Shown: piece after piece, positions 9,743-19,601 of the stretch | Numbering within the stretch: the first letter of the stretch is position 1 | Layout of the letters: each line of letters begins with the position of its first letter | NCBI RefSeq assembly: GCF_030316885.1 | Contig: NZ_JASZYQ010000003.1 | Span: 186,001-250,000 of the forward strand | Direction of reading: 5' to 3' | Length of the DNA stretch: 64,000 nucleotides | DNA from: Variovorax jilinensis | GTDB taxonomy: Bacteria > Pseudomonadota > Gammaproteobacteria > Burkholderiales > Burkholderiaceae_C | Notes under the pieces: model-generated | Told to the model about the DNA's origin: nothing | The model's input: only the letters and a program-made list of their open reading frames with translations | Databases searched by the model: none | Position numbers and translations under genes: made by a program

Positions 9743-10509
9743 CCCACGCACTCGAACTCAGGGCCCTGCGCAAGAATTTCGGCAAGACCGAGATCATCCG
9801 CGGCGTTGACCTGGCGGTCGAAGCCGGCGAGCGCATCGCGATCATCGGGCCCAACGGCGCCGGCAAGTCGACGCTGTTCAACCTGATCAGCGGCCGGCTC
9901 GCACCCAGCAGCGGCGAGGTGCTGCTCAACGGCGAACGCATCGACGGCAAGAAGCCGTTCGAGATCAACCGCCTCGGACTGTCGCGCAGCTTCCAGATCA
10001 CGAACATCTTCCCGAAGCTCAGCGTGTTCGAGAACCTGCGCTGCGGCGTGCTCTGGAGCCTGGGCTACCGCTACAGCTTCCTGCGCTTCCTTTCGAACCT
10101 GCACGATGCCAACGAACGCACCGAGGAGCTGATCCGCCAGGTCGGCCTCGAGCGCAAGCGCGACGTGCAGGCGGTCAACCTGACCTATGCGGAGCAGCGG
10201 GCGCTCGAGATCGGCGTCACCATCGCCGGCGGCGCCAGCGTGATCCTGCTCGACGAGCCGACCGCCGGCATGAGCAAGACCGAGACCTCGCACTTCATCT
10301 CGCTCATCAAGCACGTCACGGTCGGCAAGACGCTGCTCACCGTGGAGCACGACATGGGCGTGGTGTTCGGCCTGGCCGACAAGATCGCCGTCGTGGTCTA
10401 CGGCGAAGTGATCGCCTTCGACACGCCGGCTGCGGTGCGCGCCAACACGCGCGTGCAGGAGGCCTACCTGGGCTCGGCGGTCGCAGACGCGCAGGGCGGG
10501 GGACACTGA
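9739..10509 (+). CDS. livG: LIV-type ABC transporter ATPase LivG
   Basis: A 256-aa ATP-binding subunit. Walker A GPNGAGKST (residues 37-45, lysine 43) is intact, Walker B is VILLDEPTAGM, and the switch histidine is in TVEHDMG. The signature motif reads LTYAEQ (residues 148-153), where LivG proteins usually have a Tyr-Gly-Gln/Asp-Gln form, so the glycine of the LSGGQ-type motif is replaced by alanine. With the altered Walker A of the partner LivF, this predicts one good and one degenerate ATP site. It follows the repeat-derived small frame with an ATGA overlap and precedes livF by 3 nt. Confidence 0.93.
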   Translation: MTHALELRALRKNFGKTEIIRGVDLAVEAGERIAIIGPNGAGKSTLFNLISGRLAPSSGEVLLNGERIDGKKPFEINRLGLSRSFQITNIFPKLSVFENLRCGVLWSLGYRYSFLRFLSNLHDANERTEELIRQVGLERKRDVQAVNLTYAEQRALEIGVTIAGGASVILLDEPTAGMSKTETSHFISLIKHVTVGKTLLTVEHDMGVVFGLADKIAVVVYGEVIAFDTPAAVRANTRVQEAYLGSAVADAQGGGH

Positions 10510-10512
10510 ACC

Positions 10513-11208
10513 ATGTTGAAGCTACAAGACATCCACGCCTATTACGGCAAGAGCCATGTGTTGCATGGTGTTTCATTCGACGTCGCCCCCGGCGAGATCG
10601 TCGCGCTGCTGGGTCGCAACGGCTCGGGCCGCTCGACCACCGCCAAGGCCATCATGGGCCTAGTGCATGCCGAAGGGTCGCTGCGCTGGAAGGAGCAGGA
10701 CATCCTGCGCAAGAAGGCCTACGAGGTGGCCCACATGGGCATCGGCTACGTGCCGGAGAACCGCGAGATCTTCCCCAAGCTCACGGTGCACCAGAACCTG
10801 CTGCTGGGCCAGAAGGGCAAGGGGAAGGGCAGCCGATGGTCCTTCGACGACATGTACGAGATGTTCCCGCGCCTCAAGGAGCGCCAGCACACCGAGGCCG
10901 GCGTGCTCTCCGGCGGCGAGCAGCAGATGCTCACGCTGTGCCGCACGCTGATGGGCGACCCCGACCTGATCATCATCGACGAACCGACCGAGGGCCTCGC
11001 GCCCAAGATCGTCGAACTGGTGGGCCAGTACCTGCGCACGCTCAAGGACAAGGGGATCTCGGTGCTTCTGATCGAGCAGAAGCTGACGATCGCGATGCAG
11101 ATCTCCGACCGCGTGCTGGTGATGGGCCACGGCAGCATCGTCTTCGACGGCACGCCGGATGGCCTCAGGGCCGATGCCACTACCCGCAAGGAGTGGCTGG
11201 AGGTTTAA
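10513..11208 (+). CDS. livF: LIV-type ABC transporter ATPase LivF with Walker A Lys-to-Arg change
   Basis: A 231-aa ATP-binding subunit of the LivF family. The signature motif LSGGEQ (residues 132-137) and Walker B LIIIDEPTEGLAP are canonical. Walker A reads GRNGSGRST (residues 34-42), with arginine at position 40 where nearly all P-loop ATPases have lysine. The codon is CGC at 10630-10632, so this is not a marginal reading. In a LivG-LivF heterodimer, the site built from LivF Walker A and LivG signature would be degenerate while the other stays canonical. The gene ends the transporter block and is followed by a 174-nt gap with a promoter and a hairpin. Confidence 0.93.
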   Translation: MLKLQDIHAYYGKSHVLHGVSFDVAPGEIVALLGRNGSGRSTTAKAIMGLVHAEGSLRWKEQDILRKKAYEVAHMGIGYVPENREIFPKLTVHQNLLLGQKGKGKGSRWSFDDMYEMFPRLKERQHTEAGVLSGGEQQMLTLCRTLMGDPDLIIIDEPTEGLAPKIVELVGQYLRTLKDKGISVLLIEQKLTIAMQISDRVLVMGHGSIVFDGTPDGLRADATTRKEWLEV

Positions 11209-11240
11209 TTGCCTCTTGTCCCGGCAGCGACTTCCGCGCG

Positions 11241-11268
11241 TTGCCGGCGTGCTGGAAACGCCTAGAAT
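11241..11268 (+). promoter_or_regulatory. Candidate sigma-70 promoter upstream of the beta-oxidation genes
   Basis: TTGCCG (11241-11246) and TAGAAT (11263-11268) are 16 nt apart, followed by an A-rich start region. Transcription would begin near 11275, giving a leader of about 108 nt before the bifunctional beta-oxidation gene. Pattern-based only. Confidence 0.5.
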
Positions 11269-11305
11269 TCCACAAAAAAAGAACGTCCGTGCTTTTTGAG
11301 CACGA

Positions 11306-11352
11306 GGGCCTGCCACCTCCCGGGGTGCGCAGGCCCCCGAACCTGTTTTTTT
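11306..11352 (+). terminator. Intrinsic-terminator-like hairpin in the leader of the beta-oxidation operon
   Basis: Stem GGGCCTGCCACC (11306-11317) pairs with GGTG-c-GCAGGCCC (11324-11336), with one bulged C and a 6-nt loop. A run of seven Ts follows at 11346-11352, nine bases after the stem, which is further than usual. It may terminate the liv transcript, but it lies downstream of the candidate promoter at 11241-11268, so it could also attenuate the following operon. Confidence 0.6.
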
Positions 11353-11382
11353 CGATCCTCTCCCATCCCAAAGGAACGCAGC

Positions 11383-13488
11383 ATGACGGCTGAATACAAG
11401 GTGCTCGGCGATGTCGCCGTGATCACGCTCTCGAATCCCCCGGTCAACGGCCTCGGTTTCTCGACCCGCATCGGCATCACCGACGGCCTCTCGAAAGCCA
11501 TCGACGATCCGGCCGTCAAGTCGATCGTCATCACGGGCGCCGGCAAGGCCTTCTCGGGCGGCGCCGACATCAAGGAATTCGGCACGCCCAAGGCGCTGCA
11601 GGAACCCAACCTGCTGAGCGTCATCCTCGCGCTCGAAGCCTCCACCAAGCCGATCGTGGCGGCCATCCACTCGGTCTGCATGGGCGGCGGACTCGAACTC
11701 GCGCTGGGCTGCCACTACCGCGTGGCTGCCCCCGGCACCAGCATCGCGCTGCCCGAGGTCAAGCTGGGCCTGCTGCCCGGCGCCGGTGGCACCCAACGCC
11801 TGCCGCGCGTGCTCGGCGTCGAGACCGCGCTCAACATGATCGTGAGCGGCGAGGCCGTGAAGAGCGAGATGCTCGCCGCGCTGCCGGGCCAGAAGCTGTT
11901 CGACAAGCTCGCGGCTTCGCCCGAGTCGCTGTTCGACGAGGCGGTGGCGTTCGCCAAGTCGGTGGCCGGCAAGACCGGTGATGCTCTGCCGCTGGTGCGC
12001 AACCTGCCGTGCAAGCATCCGCAAGGCGATGCCTACTTCCAGTTCGCGAAGAACATGGTCGGCGGCATGTCGAAGAACTACCCGGCGCCGCTCAAGTGCG
12101 TCGACGCGGTGCAGGCCGCCACCAAGCTCCGGTTCGACGAAGGCATGGCCGAGGAGCGCCGCCTCTTCACCGCGCTGATGTTCACGCCCGAGTCGCTCGC
12201 GCTGCGTCACCTGTTCATGGCCGAACGCGCGGCTTCGCGCATTCCCGACGTGCCCGAGGACACGCCGCAGCGCGCGATCAAGTCGGTCGGCGTGATCGGC
12301 GCCGGCACCATGGGCGGCGGCATCTCGATGAACTTCCTGAACGCGGGCATCCCGGTCAAGATCCTCGAGATGAAGCAGGAGGCGCTCGATCGCGGCGTCG
12401 CCACCATCAAGAAGAACTACGAAGCCCAGGTCAAGAAGGGCAAGCTCAAGCAGGACAAGTACGACCAGCGCATGGCGCTGCTCTCGACCACGCTGAGCTA
12501 CGACGACCTCAAGGACGCCGACCTCATCATCGAGGCGGTGTTCGAGGAACTCGGCGTCAAGGAAGCCGTGTTCAAGGAACTCGACCGCGTCGCCAAGCCG
12601 GGCGCGATCCTGGCCTCCAACACCTCGACGCTCGACGTCGACAAGATCGCCGCCTTCACGAAGCGTCCGCAGGACGTGGTCGGCATGCACTTCTTCAGCC
12701 CGGCCAACGTGATGAAGCTGCTCGAGGTGGTGCGCGGCAAGGAAACCGGCAAGGACGTGCTTGCCACCGTCATGGCGATCGGAAAGAAGATCAAGAAGAC
12801 CTCGGTGGTCTCGGGCGTCTGCGACGGCTTCATCGGCAACCGCATGATCGAGCAGTACTCCCGCCAGGCCGGCTTCCTGCTCGACGAGGGCGCGACGCCG
12901 CAACAGGTCGACAAGGCCATCGAGAAGTTCGGCTTCGCGATGGGCCCGTTCCGCATGGGCGACCTGGCCGGCAACGACATCGGCTGGGCGATCCGCAAGC
13001 GCCGCGCCACCGAGCGCGCCGACATGAAGTACAGCCGCACGGCCGACAAGCTCTGCGAACTGGGCCGCTTCGGCCAGAAGACCGGAGCAGGGTGGTACGA
13101 CTACCAGGCCGGCAAGCGCGACGCGATCCCGAGCAAGGTCGTGCTCGACCTGATCGAGCAGCATCGCAAGGACGAAGGCATCACGCCGCGCAAGATCTCC
13201 GACGAGGAAATCGTGCAGCGCCTGGTGTTCGCCCTGGTCAACGAAGGCGCCCACATCCTGGAAGACGGCATCGCCTCCAAGTCGGGCGACATCGACATGG
13301 TCTACCTCACGGGCTACGGCTTCCCGATCTGGCGCGGCGGCCCGATGCACTACGCGAACCAGGTCGGCCTGTACAACGTGGCCGAGGCGATGAAGCGCTT
13401 CGCGAAGAACCCGCGCGATGACGCGAGCTTCTGGCAACCGGCCCCGCTGCTGCAGAAGCTGGTGGCCGAAGGCAAGCAGTTCAGCTGA
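11383..13488 (+). CDS. Bifunctional enoyl-CoA hydratase / 3-hydroxyacyl-CoA dehydrogenase (FadB/FadJ type)
   Basis: A 701-aa multifunctional beta-oxidation enzyme that hydrates trans-2-enoyl-CoA and oxidises the 3-hydroxyacyl-CoA with NAD. The crotonase domain covers about residues 1-190, with glutamates 105 and 125 spaced exactly as the catalytic pair of E. coli FadB. The Rossmann NAD motif GAGTMGGG begins at residue 306. The dehydrogenase catalytic histidine is 436 in GMHFFSP, followed by the C-terminal 3HCDH domains. ATG 11383 follows AAGGAA and fits the family N-terminus; the frame is open to 11296. The thiolase partner lies one gene downstream. Confidence 0.94.
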   Translation: MTAEYKVLGDVAVITLSNPPVNGLGFSTRIGITDGLSKAIDDPAVKSIVITGAGKAFSGGADIKEFGTPKALQEPNLLSVILALEASTKPIVAAIHSVCMGGGLELALGCHYRVAAPGTSIALPEVKLGLLPGAGGTQRLPRVLGVETALNMIVSGEAVKSEMLAALPGQKLFDKLAASPESLFDEAVAFAKSVAGKTGDALPLVRNLPCKHPQGDAYFQFAKNMVGGMSKNYPAPLKCVDAVQAATKLRFDEGMAEERRLFTALMFTPESLALRHLFMAERAASRIPDVPEDTPQRAIKSVGVIGAGTMGGGISMNFLNAGIPVKILEMKQEALDRGVATIKKNYEAQVKKGKLKQDKYDQRMALLSTTLSYDDLKDADLIIEAVFEELGVKEAVFKELDRVAKPGAILASNTSTLDVDKIAAFTKRPQDVVGMHFFSPANVMKLLEVVRGKETGKDVLATVMAIGKKIKKTSVVSGVCDGFIGNRMIEQYSRQAGFLLDEGATPQQVDKAIEKFGFAMGPFRMGDLAGNDIGWAIRKRRATERADMKYSRTADKLCELGRFGQKTGAGWYDYQAGKRDAIPSKVVLDLIEQHRKDEGITPRKISDEEIVQRLVFALVNEGAHILEDGIASKSGDIDMVYLTGYGFPIWRGGPMHYANQVGLYNVAEAMKRFAKNPRDDASFWQPAPLLQKLVAEGKQFS

Positions 13489-13507
13489 ACCGGAGACGAG
13501 CCGATCC

Positions 13508-14977
13508 ATGTTGAAACGCGTTTCCCTGGTGGTTCTGCTGGCGCTGCTCGCGCTGGCAGCGGCCGTGGCGGTGAATACCTGGCGCACGCCCTCTCGACAG
13601 GTGGCCGTGGCGCCGGCGCCGGCGCTGACTGTCGATGTGCAGGCGGCCGCCCGGCGGCTGGCGGCCGCGATTCCGTTCAAGACCGTCTCGAGCCTCGAGG
13701 ACGCCAAGGGCAACGCGGCCGAATTCGACAAGCTGCATGCCTACCTGGAGCAGCAGTTCCCGAAGCTGCACGCCACGCTCAAGAAGGAAGTGGTCGGCAA
13801 CAAGGCGCTGCTCTACACCTGGGCCGGCAGCGACCCATCGACCAAGCCGATCGCGCTGATGGCGCATCAGGACATGGTGCCGATCGCCCCTGGCACGGAG
13901 AAGGCCTGGTCGGTCGATCCCTTCGGCGGCGTGATCCAGGACGGCTTCGTCTGGGGCCGCGGCACGCTCGACAACAAGAGCAACCTGTTCGCGCAGATGG
14001 AGGCGATCGAGCTGCTGATCGCGCAGGGCTTCCAGCCGAGGCAGACGGTCTATCTCGTCATGGGCGACGACGAGGAGGTCAGCGGCCTGCGCGGCGCGCT
14101 GCCGATCGCCGAGCTGCTCAAGTCGCGCGGCGTGCGCCTGGACTGGGTGCTCGACGAAGGCCTGCTAGTGCTCGACGGCGTGCTGCCGGGACTGAGCAAG
14201 CCTGCGGCGCTCATCGGTCTGGCCGAGAAGGGCTACGGCACCTTCTTCCTGAGCCTGGACACGGCGCCCGGACATTCGTCGATGCCGCCCGCCCACAGCG
14301 CGATCGGCAGCATGAGCGCAGCACTCGCGCGGCTCGAGGCAACGCCGATGCCCGGCGGCATCAAGGGCGTGGCGGGCCAGATGTTCGGCACGCTGGCGCC
14401 CGAGATGAGCGGCCTCAACCGCGTGCTGCTGTCGAACCTGTGGCTGACCGGGCCGCTGGTACAGGGCCAGCTCGAGAAGAGTCCGAGCAGCAACGCGATG
14501 CTGCGTACCACCACGGCGCTCACGATCGTGCGCGCCGGCAACAAGGACAACGTGCTGCCCGGTCGCGCCGAGGCGGCAGTCAACTTCCGAATCCTGCCGG
14601 GCGACAGCATCGACAGCGTCGAGAAGCATCTGCGCAGCGCGCTCGGCAACGACGCCATCCAGATCAAGCGCTACCCGGGCAATTCGGAGCCCTCGCCGGT
14701 GTCGCCGACCGACAGCACGGGCTACCGCGCGGTCGAGCTGGCGGTGAGGCAGACTTTCCCCGATGCGGTGGTCGCACCCGGCCTCATGACCGCCGCCACC
14801 GATTCGCGCCACTTCAGCCTCGTGAGCGATGCGGTCTATCGCTTCTCGCCGTTCCGCGTCAAGGGCGAGGACCTGGCGCGCTTCCATGGCAACAACGAGC
14901 GTCTCTCGATCGCCAACTACGGCGAGATGATCCAGTTCTATCACCAGCTGCTGCGCAACACGGCGCAGCCCCAGTAA
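13508..14977 (+). CDS. Membrane-anchored M20 metallopeptidase, carboxypeptidase S / PM20D1 type
   Basis: A 489-aa zinc-dependent amidohydrolase. Residues 5-22 form a signal anchor, so the catalytic part should face the periplasm. Metal and catalytic residues are visible: MAHQDMVP (His120, Asp122), GRGTLDNK (Asp155), GDDEEVSG (Glu189/190) and the dimerisation-domain GHSSMPP. Family relatives include yeast carboxypeptidase S and PM20D1, which hydrolyses or forms N-fatty-acyl amino acids. Its place between the hydratase/dehydrogenase and the thiolase is unusual for a peptidase. Release of fatty acids from N-acyl amino acids would explain it (inference). It starts 19 nt after the previous stop. 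Confidence 0.85.
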   Translation: MLKRVSLVVLLALLALAAAVAVNTWRTPSRQVAVAPAPALTVDVQAAARRLAAAIPFKTVSSLEDAKGNAAEFDKLHAYLEQQFPKLHATLKKEVVGNKALLYTWAGSDPSTKPIALMAHQDMVPIAPGTEKAWSVDPFGGVIQDGFVWGRGTLDNKSNLFAQMEAIELLIAQGFQPRQTVYLVMGDDEEVSGLRGALPIAELLKSRGVRLDWVLDEGLLVLDGVLPGLSKPAALIGLAEKGYGTFFLSLDTAPGHSSMPPAHSAIGSMSAALARLEATPMPGGIKGVAGQMFGTLAPEMSGLNRVLLSNLWLTGPLVQGQLEKSPSSNAMLRTTTALTIVRAGNKDNVLPGRAEAAVNFRILPGDSIDSVEKHLRSALGNDAIQIKRYPGNSEPSPVSPTDSTGYRAVELAVRQTFPDAVVAPGLMTAATDSRHFSLVSDAVYRFSPFRVKGEDLARFHGNNERLSIANYGEMIQFYHQLLRNTAQPQ

Positions 14978-15008
14978 GCGTCATTCCTCTTTCTCAAAGG
15001 ACCTCACC

Positions 15009-16184
15009 ATGACCCGCGCCGTCATCGTTTCCACCGCCCGCACGCCGCTCGCCAAGAGCTGGAAGGGTGCCTTCAACATGACGCACGGCGCCACGCTCGG
15101 TGGCCACGCGGTCGAGCACGCGGTCAAGCGCGCCGGCATCGACCCGGCGTCGGTCGACGACGTGATCATGGGTTGCGCCACGCCCGAAGGCGCCACCGGT
15201 TCGAACATCGCGCGCCAGATCGCACTGCGCGCCGGCCTGCCGATCACCACCTCGGGCATGACCATCAACCGCTTCTGCTCCTCGGGCCTGCAGACCATCG
15301 CCACCGCGGCCCAGCGCATCATCGCGGGCGAGGGCGATGTCTACGTGGCCGGCGGCGTCGAGAGCATCTCGTGCGTGCAGAACGAAGCCAACAAGCACAT
15401 GCTGGCCGACCCCTGGCTGGTCAAGCACAAGCCCGAGATCTACTGGAACATGCTGCAGACGGCCGAGCAGGTCGCCAAGCGCTACGAGATCGGCCGCGAC
15501 GCCATGGACGAATACGGCGCCGCCAGCCAGCAGAAGGCCACGGCCGCGCTCGAGGCCGGCCGCTTCAAGGACGAGATCGCCCCGATCACCGTGCTGGCCG
15601 GCGTGGCCGATGCAGTGCTGGGCCTGCGCACCAAGGAAGTCACGATCGAGAACGACGAAGGCATCCGCGCCGGCACCACCAAGGAAGGCATCAGCGGCAT
15701 CCGCCCGGCCATCCCTGGCGGCCTGATCTCGGCCGGCAATGCCAGCCAGTTCTCGGACGGCGGTGGCGCCTGCGTGCTGGTCGACGAGAAGTACGCCGAG
15801 CAGAAGGGCCTGAAGCCCCTGGGCCGCTTCCTGGGCTTCGCGGTGGCGGGCTGCGAGCCCGACGAGATGGGCATCGGCCCTGTGTTCGCGATCCCGAAAG
15901 TGCTGAACCGCCTGGGCCTGAAGGTCAGCGACATCGACCTCTGGGAACTCAACGAAGCCTTCGCGGTGCAGGTCATCTACTGCCGCGACAAGCTCGGCAT
16001 CCCGGGTGAACTGCTCAACGTCGACGGCGGCGCGATCGCGGTCGGCCATCCGTACGGCGTGAGCGGCCAGCGCCTCACCGGTCATGCGCTGATCGAAGGC
16101 AGGCGCCGTGGCGCCAAGAAGGTCGTCGTCACGATGTGCATCGGCGGCGGCATGGGCGCGGCCGGCGTCTTCGAAGTTCTCTGA
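15009..16184 (+). CDS. Acetyl-CoA C-acyltransferase (3-ketoacyl-CoA thiolase)
   Basis: A 391-aa thiolase catalysing the final CoA-dependent cleavage of beta-oxidation. The acyl-accepting cysteine is residue 90 in RFCSSGL. The catalytic His is in [14 protein letters not shown], the second Cys in [10 protein letters not shown], and NEAF is present. The sequence fits FadA-type degradative thiolases better than biosynthetic PhaA enzymes, though the chain-length range is not readable. It works with the bifunctional enzyme two genes upstream and the acyl-CoA dehydrogenase two genes downstream. Confidence 0.94.
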   Translation: MTRAVIVSTARTPLAKSWKGAFNMTHGATLGGHAVEHAVKRAGIDPASVDDVIMGCATPEGATGSNIARQIALRAGLPITTSGMTINRFCSSGLQTIATAAQRIIAGEGDVYVAGGVESISCVQNEANKHMLADPWLVKHKPEIYWNMLQTAEQVAKRYEIGRDAMDEYGAASQQKATAALEAGRFKDEIAPITVLAGVADAVLGLRTKEVTIENDEGIRAGTTKEGISGIRPAIPGGLISAGNASQFSDGGGACVLVDEKYAEQKGLKPLGRFLGFAVAGCEPDEMGIGPVFAIPKVLNRLGLKVSDIDLWELNEAFAVQVIYCRDKLGIPGELLNVDGGAIAVGHPYGVSGQRLTGHALIEGRRRGAKKVVVTMCIGGGMGAAGVFEVL

Positions 16185-16201
16185 CACCAGAGCCCGAGGC
16201 C

Positions 16202-16675
16202 ATGGCTGCGCCCGCGCAGAAGGCCACGCCCGAGCAGTTCCTGGCCATGGGGCAGGAGGTGCTCGCGAGCCAGCCCTTCAGCGTGCTGGTCGGCGCCGAG
16301 ATGCACGCGCTGCGACCCGGCTTCATCGAGCTGCAACTGCCGATCGCCGACAAGCTGAAGCAGCAGCACGGCTTTGCCCATGGCGGCGCGGTGAGCTACC
16401 TGGCCGACAACGCGCTGACCTTTGCGGGCGGTACCGCGATGGGCGTGCCGGTGGTCACGGCGGAGTTCAAGATCAACTACCTGCGCCCGGCCGTCGGCGC
16501 ACGCCTGGTTGCGCGCGCCCGGGCCGTGCACGTGGGCAGGTCGCAGGCGGTGTGTACCTGCGAGGTCCTCGTCCTCGACGGCGGCGAAGAGAAGCTCTGC
16601 GCCCTCGCGCAGGGCACGGTCTCTCGGCTGCCACCGGCACCGGACGCCCGGGCAGAATCCAATCTCAATCCCTAG
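16202..16675 (+). CDS. PaaI-family hotdog thioesterase
   Basis: A 157-aa single-domain hotdog protein expected to hydrolyse acyl-CoA or aryl-CoA thioesters, perhaps to relieve CoA trapping. The PaaI signature HGFAHGGAVSYLADNAL lies around residues 57-73, with the HGG catalytic turn and the downstream helix aspartate. Strand EFKINYLRPA is typical. ATG 16202 is chosen because it lies 18 nt after the thiolase stop; the frame is open upstream. It is one of two PaaI-type genes in this region. Confidence 0.88.
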   Translation: MAAPAQKATPEQFLAMGQEVLASQPFSVLVGAEMHALRPGFIELQLPIADKLKQQHGFAHGGAVSYLADNALTFAGGTAMGVPVVTAEFKINYLRPAVGARLVARARAVHVGRSQAVCTCEVLVLDGGEEKLCALAQGTVSRLPPAPDARAESNLNP

Positions 16676-16691
16676 CTGAGCGACCCACTCC

Positions 16692-18524
16692 ATGAGCCTG
16701 CGTCCAACCCTCGACTTCCTGCTGTACGACTGGCTCCATGCCGAGTCGCTCGCCGAGCGCGACCGCTTCGCCGATCATTCGCGCGAAACCTTCGATGCGG
16801 TGCTCGACACCTGCGAGCGCATTGCGCGCGACAAGTACGCGCCGCACAACCGCATCGTCGACACGCAGGAGCCGCACTTCGACGGCGAAAAGGTGATCCT
16901 GCCGCAGGCCACGCACGATGCCCACAAGGCCTTCGTCGAGTCCGGGATGATGAGCGCAGCCCAGGACTACGACATCGGCGGCATGCAACTGCCCTACACG
17001 CTGTCGGCGGCGGCCAACAGCTTCTTCGCGATGGCCTCGGTCAGCATCGGCTCGAACATGCTCACGAGCGGCAATGCCAACCTGCTCATGGTGCACGGCA
17101 GCCCGATGCAGCAGGAGGTCTTCGCGAAGAACGAGTTCTCGGGCCGCTGGGCCGGCACGATGTGCCTGTCGGAGCCGCAGGCCGGCTCGAGCCTCAGCGA
17201 CGTCGCGACCCGCGCCGTGCCCGACGGCGCCGGCTTCCAGGACGATCCGCTCGGGCCGCGCTATCGCCTGACCGGCAACAAGATGTGGATTTCGTCCGGC
17301 GACCACGAGCTGACCGAGAACATCGTGCACATCGTGCTGGCCAAGATTCCCGACGAGAACGGCAAGCTGGTTCCGGGCACGCGCGGCATCTCGCTGTTCA
17401 TCGTGCCCAAGCGGATGGTCGGCACCGACGGTCAGCTCACCGGCGAGCGCAACGACGTCGCGCTGGCCGGCCTCAACCACAAGCTGGGCTGGCGCGGCAC
17501 GACCAACACGCTGCTCAACTTCGGCGAAGGCAAGTACCCGGTCGACGGCAAGGCCGGCGCGGTCGGCTACCTGGTCGGCCAGCCCGGCAAGGGCCTGCAC
17601 TGCATGTTCCACATGATGAACGAGGCCCGCATCGGCGTCGGCACCGCGGCGACCATGCTCGGCATGGCCGGCTACCACGCCTCGCTCGAGTACGCGAAGG
17701 GCAGGCCGCAGGGCCGTCCCGTGGGGCCGGCGGGCAAGGATCCGGCGCGCCCCCAGGTGCGCATCATCGAACACGCAGACGTCAAGCGCATGCTGCTGGC
17801 GCAGAAGGCGTACTGCGAAGGCGCGCTGGCGCTCGAGCTCTATTGCGCGCGCCTGGTCGACGAGCAGAAGACCGGCAGTGCGCAGGCAGCCGACGATGCC
17901 CGCCTGCTGCTCGAGGTGCTGACCCCGATCGCCAAGAGCTGGCCCAGCGAGTGGTGTCTCGAGGCCAATTCGCTCGCGATCCAGGTGCATGGAGGCTACG
18001 GCTACACGCGTGACTTCCCGGTCGAGCAGTACTGGCGCGACAACCGGCTCAACATGATCCACGAGGGGACCCACGGCATCCAGGGGGCCGACCTGCTGGG
18101 CCGCAAGGTGCTGATGGAGGACGGCCGCGGCCTCACGCTGCTGGCCGGCCGCGTCGCCGCGACGGTCGGTGCCGCCACCCGGGTGCCGGCGCTCGCCGCG
18201 CATGCGAGGGCGCTCGACGAGGCGCTGCAGCGCATCGGCAGCGCAACCCGCGCCGCCTGGTCCACCGGCAATCCGCAGGAGGCGCTGGCCAACGCCGTGC
18301 CCTACATGCAGGCCTTCGGCCACGTGGTGCTGGCCTGGATCTGGCTCGACCTCGCCCGCCGCTCGCTCGAGATCGACCCCGACAAGACCCTGCCCGCCAC
18401 CGTGGGCCGGCTCGGTGCCACCGATTTCTTCTTCCACTACGAGCTGCCCAAGATCGGCGCCTGGCTCAACGTGGTCGAGAGCCGCGACACGACCTGCGCC
18501 AACCTGCCCGAGGAGGCCTTCTGA
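16692..18524 (+). CDS. Acyl-CoA dehydrogenase, large DmdC/FadE-like type
   Basis: A 610-aa flavoprotein of the long ACAD subgroup, which has an extra C-terminal helical domain and resembles 3-methylmercaptopropionyl-CoA dehydrogenase. It forms the trans-2 double bond in acyl-CoA. The FAD-site motif MCLSEPQAGSSLSD, substrate-domain GNKMWISSGDH and QVHGGYGYTRDFPVEQ are clear. The catalytic base is Glu458 in IHEGT. The N-terminus DFLLYDWLHAESL matches this subgroup and fixes the start. Its stop overlaps the ATG of the small membrane protein by one base, so they are co-translated. Confidence 0.93.
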   Translation: MSLRPTLDFLLYDWLHAESLAERDRFADHSRETFDAVLDTCERIARDKYAPHNRIVDTQEPHFDGEKVILPQATHDAHKAFVESGMMSAAQDYDIGGMQLPYTLSAAANSFFAMASVSIGSNMLTSGNANLLMVHGSPMQQEVFAKNEFSGRWAGTMCLSEPQAGSSLSDVATRAVPDGAGFQDDPLGPRYRLTGNKMWISSGDHELTENIVHIVLAKIPDENGKLVPGTRGISLFIVPKRMVGTDGQLTGERNDVALAGLNHKLGWRGTTNTLLNFGEGKYPVDGKAGAVGYLVGQPGKGLHCMFHMMNEARIGVGTAATMLGMAGYHASLEYAKGRPQGRPVGPAGKDPARPQVRIIEHADVKRMLLAQKAYCEGALALELYCARLVDEQKTGSAQAADDARLLLEVLTPIAKSWPSEWCLEANSLAIQVHGGYGYTRDFPVEQYWRDNRLNMIHEGTHGIQGADLLGRKVLMEDGRGLTLLAGRVAATVGAATRVPALAAHARALDEALQRIGSATRAAWSTGNPQEALANAVPYMQAFGHVVLAWIWLDLARRSLEIDPDKTLPATVGRLGATDFFFHYELPKIGAWLNVVESRDTTCANLPEEAF

Positions 18525-18751
18525 TGGCCGATGCCAAGCCACCTTCCAAGCCGTACGCCAGGCTCGAGTCGTGGATCTGGATCCTGATCTACGGCGGCAT
18601 GTTCGCGGTCATCCTCGGCCTGGTGGCCGGCCGCGTCAACGAGCCGCTCGGATGGGCCATGGCCGTGCCGGGCGTCGTGCTGGCGGTGACCGGCGTGGTG
18701 CTGATCTACGTGCGCTCGCGCCTCGGCGCCGGCAAGAATTCCGGGCAGTGA
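18524..18751 (+). CDS. Small two-helix membrane protein
   Basis: A 75-aa protein with two hydrophobic segments, about residues 17-35 and 43-62, joined by a short loop with GRVNEPLG. The C-terminus is basic. It overlaps the acyl-CoA dehydrogenase stop by one base (TGATG), so it belongs to the same transcription unit. No family is recognised. It may help place catabolic enzymes at the membrane, but nothing in the sequence shows that. Confidence 0.75.
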   Translation: MADAKPPSKPYARLESWIWILIYGGMFAVILGLVAGRVNEPLGWAMAVPGVVLAVTGVVLIYVRSRLGAGKNSGQ

Positions 18752-18802
18752 CGAAGCCGTCACCGCCCGACCACCCGACAAACCCCTGACTCCGGAGACA
18801 AG

Positions 18803-19597
18803 ATGACCGCACGCAACATCCAGAAGCTTTTCGACCTCAGCGGCAAGACCGCGCTGATCACCGGCGGTTCGCGCGGCCTCGGGCTGCAGATGGCGCATGC
18901 GCTCGGCGAGGCCGGTGCCCGCATCATGCTGAGCTCGCGCAAGGCCGACGACCTCGAGCAGGCCGCCGCCGAACTGCAGGCCGCCGGCATCGACACGCGC
19001 TGGATCGCGGCCGACTGCTCGAAGGAGGAAGACACCCGTCGCCTCGCGGACCAGACGCTCGAGCGCATGGGCGCGATCGACATCCTGGTCAACAACGCGG
19101 GCGCGAGCTGGGGCGCACCGGCCGAGGAACATCCGGTCGAGGCCTGGGACAAGGTGCTGAACCTCAACGTGCGCGGCTACTTCATCCTGGCCCAGCAGGT
19201 CGCGCGCGGCTACATGATCCCGAAGAAGTCGGGCCGCATCATCAACATCGCCTCGATCGCGGGGCTCGGCGGCAACCCGCCCGAGATGCGCACCATCGCC
19301 TACAACACCTCGAAGACCGCGGTGCTCGGCTTCACGCAGACGCTGGCCGCCGAATGGGGCCGCTACGGCATCAACGTCAACGCGATCTGTCCGGGCTTCT
19401 TCATGACCAAGCTCGCGGCCGGCCTGATCAAGTCGCTGGGCGAGGACAAGATGGCAGCCGCCGCGCCGCTCGGCCGGCTCGGCGACGACGAGGACCTCAA
19501 GGGCATCACGCTGCTCTACGCGAGCGACGCCGGCAAGCACATCACGGGCCAGTGGATGGCGGTCGATGGCGGCGTGAGCGTGGTCCGCGGCGCCTGA
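18803..19597 (+). CDS. SDR-family NAD(P)-dependent oxidoreductase
   Basis: A 264-aa classical short-chain dehydrogenase. The cofactor motif GGSRGLG lies near residue 22, NNAG in VNNAGASWG, and the active-site pair is Tyr167/Lys171 with Ser in NIASIAGLGG. The sequence is close to 3-oxoacyl-ACP reductase / gluconate 5-dehydrogenase-like SDRs. In this operon it probably interconverts a hydroxyacyl and ketoacyl compound (inference). It begins 51 nt after the small membrane protein gene and is followed by the second thioesterase gene after 4 nt. Confidence 0.9.
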   Translation: MTARNIQKLFDLSGKTALITGGSRGLGLQMAHALGEAGARIMLSSRKADDLEQAAAELQAAGIDTRWIAADCSKEEDTRRLADQTLERMGAIDILVNNAGASWGAPAEEHPVEAWDKVLNLNVRGYFILAQQVARGYMIPKKSGRIINIASIAGLGGNPPEMRTIAYNTSKTAVLGFTQTLAAEWGRYGINVNAICPGFFMTKLAAGLIKSLGEDKMAAAAPLGRLGDDEDLKGITLLYASDAGKHITGQWMAVDGGVSVVRGA

Positions 19598-19601
19598 TTC
19601 A

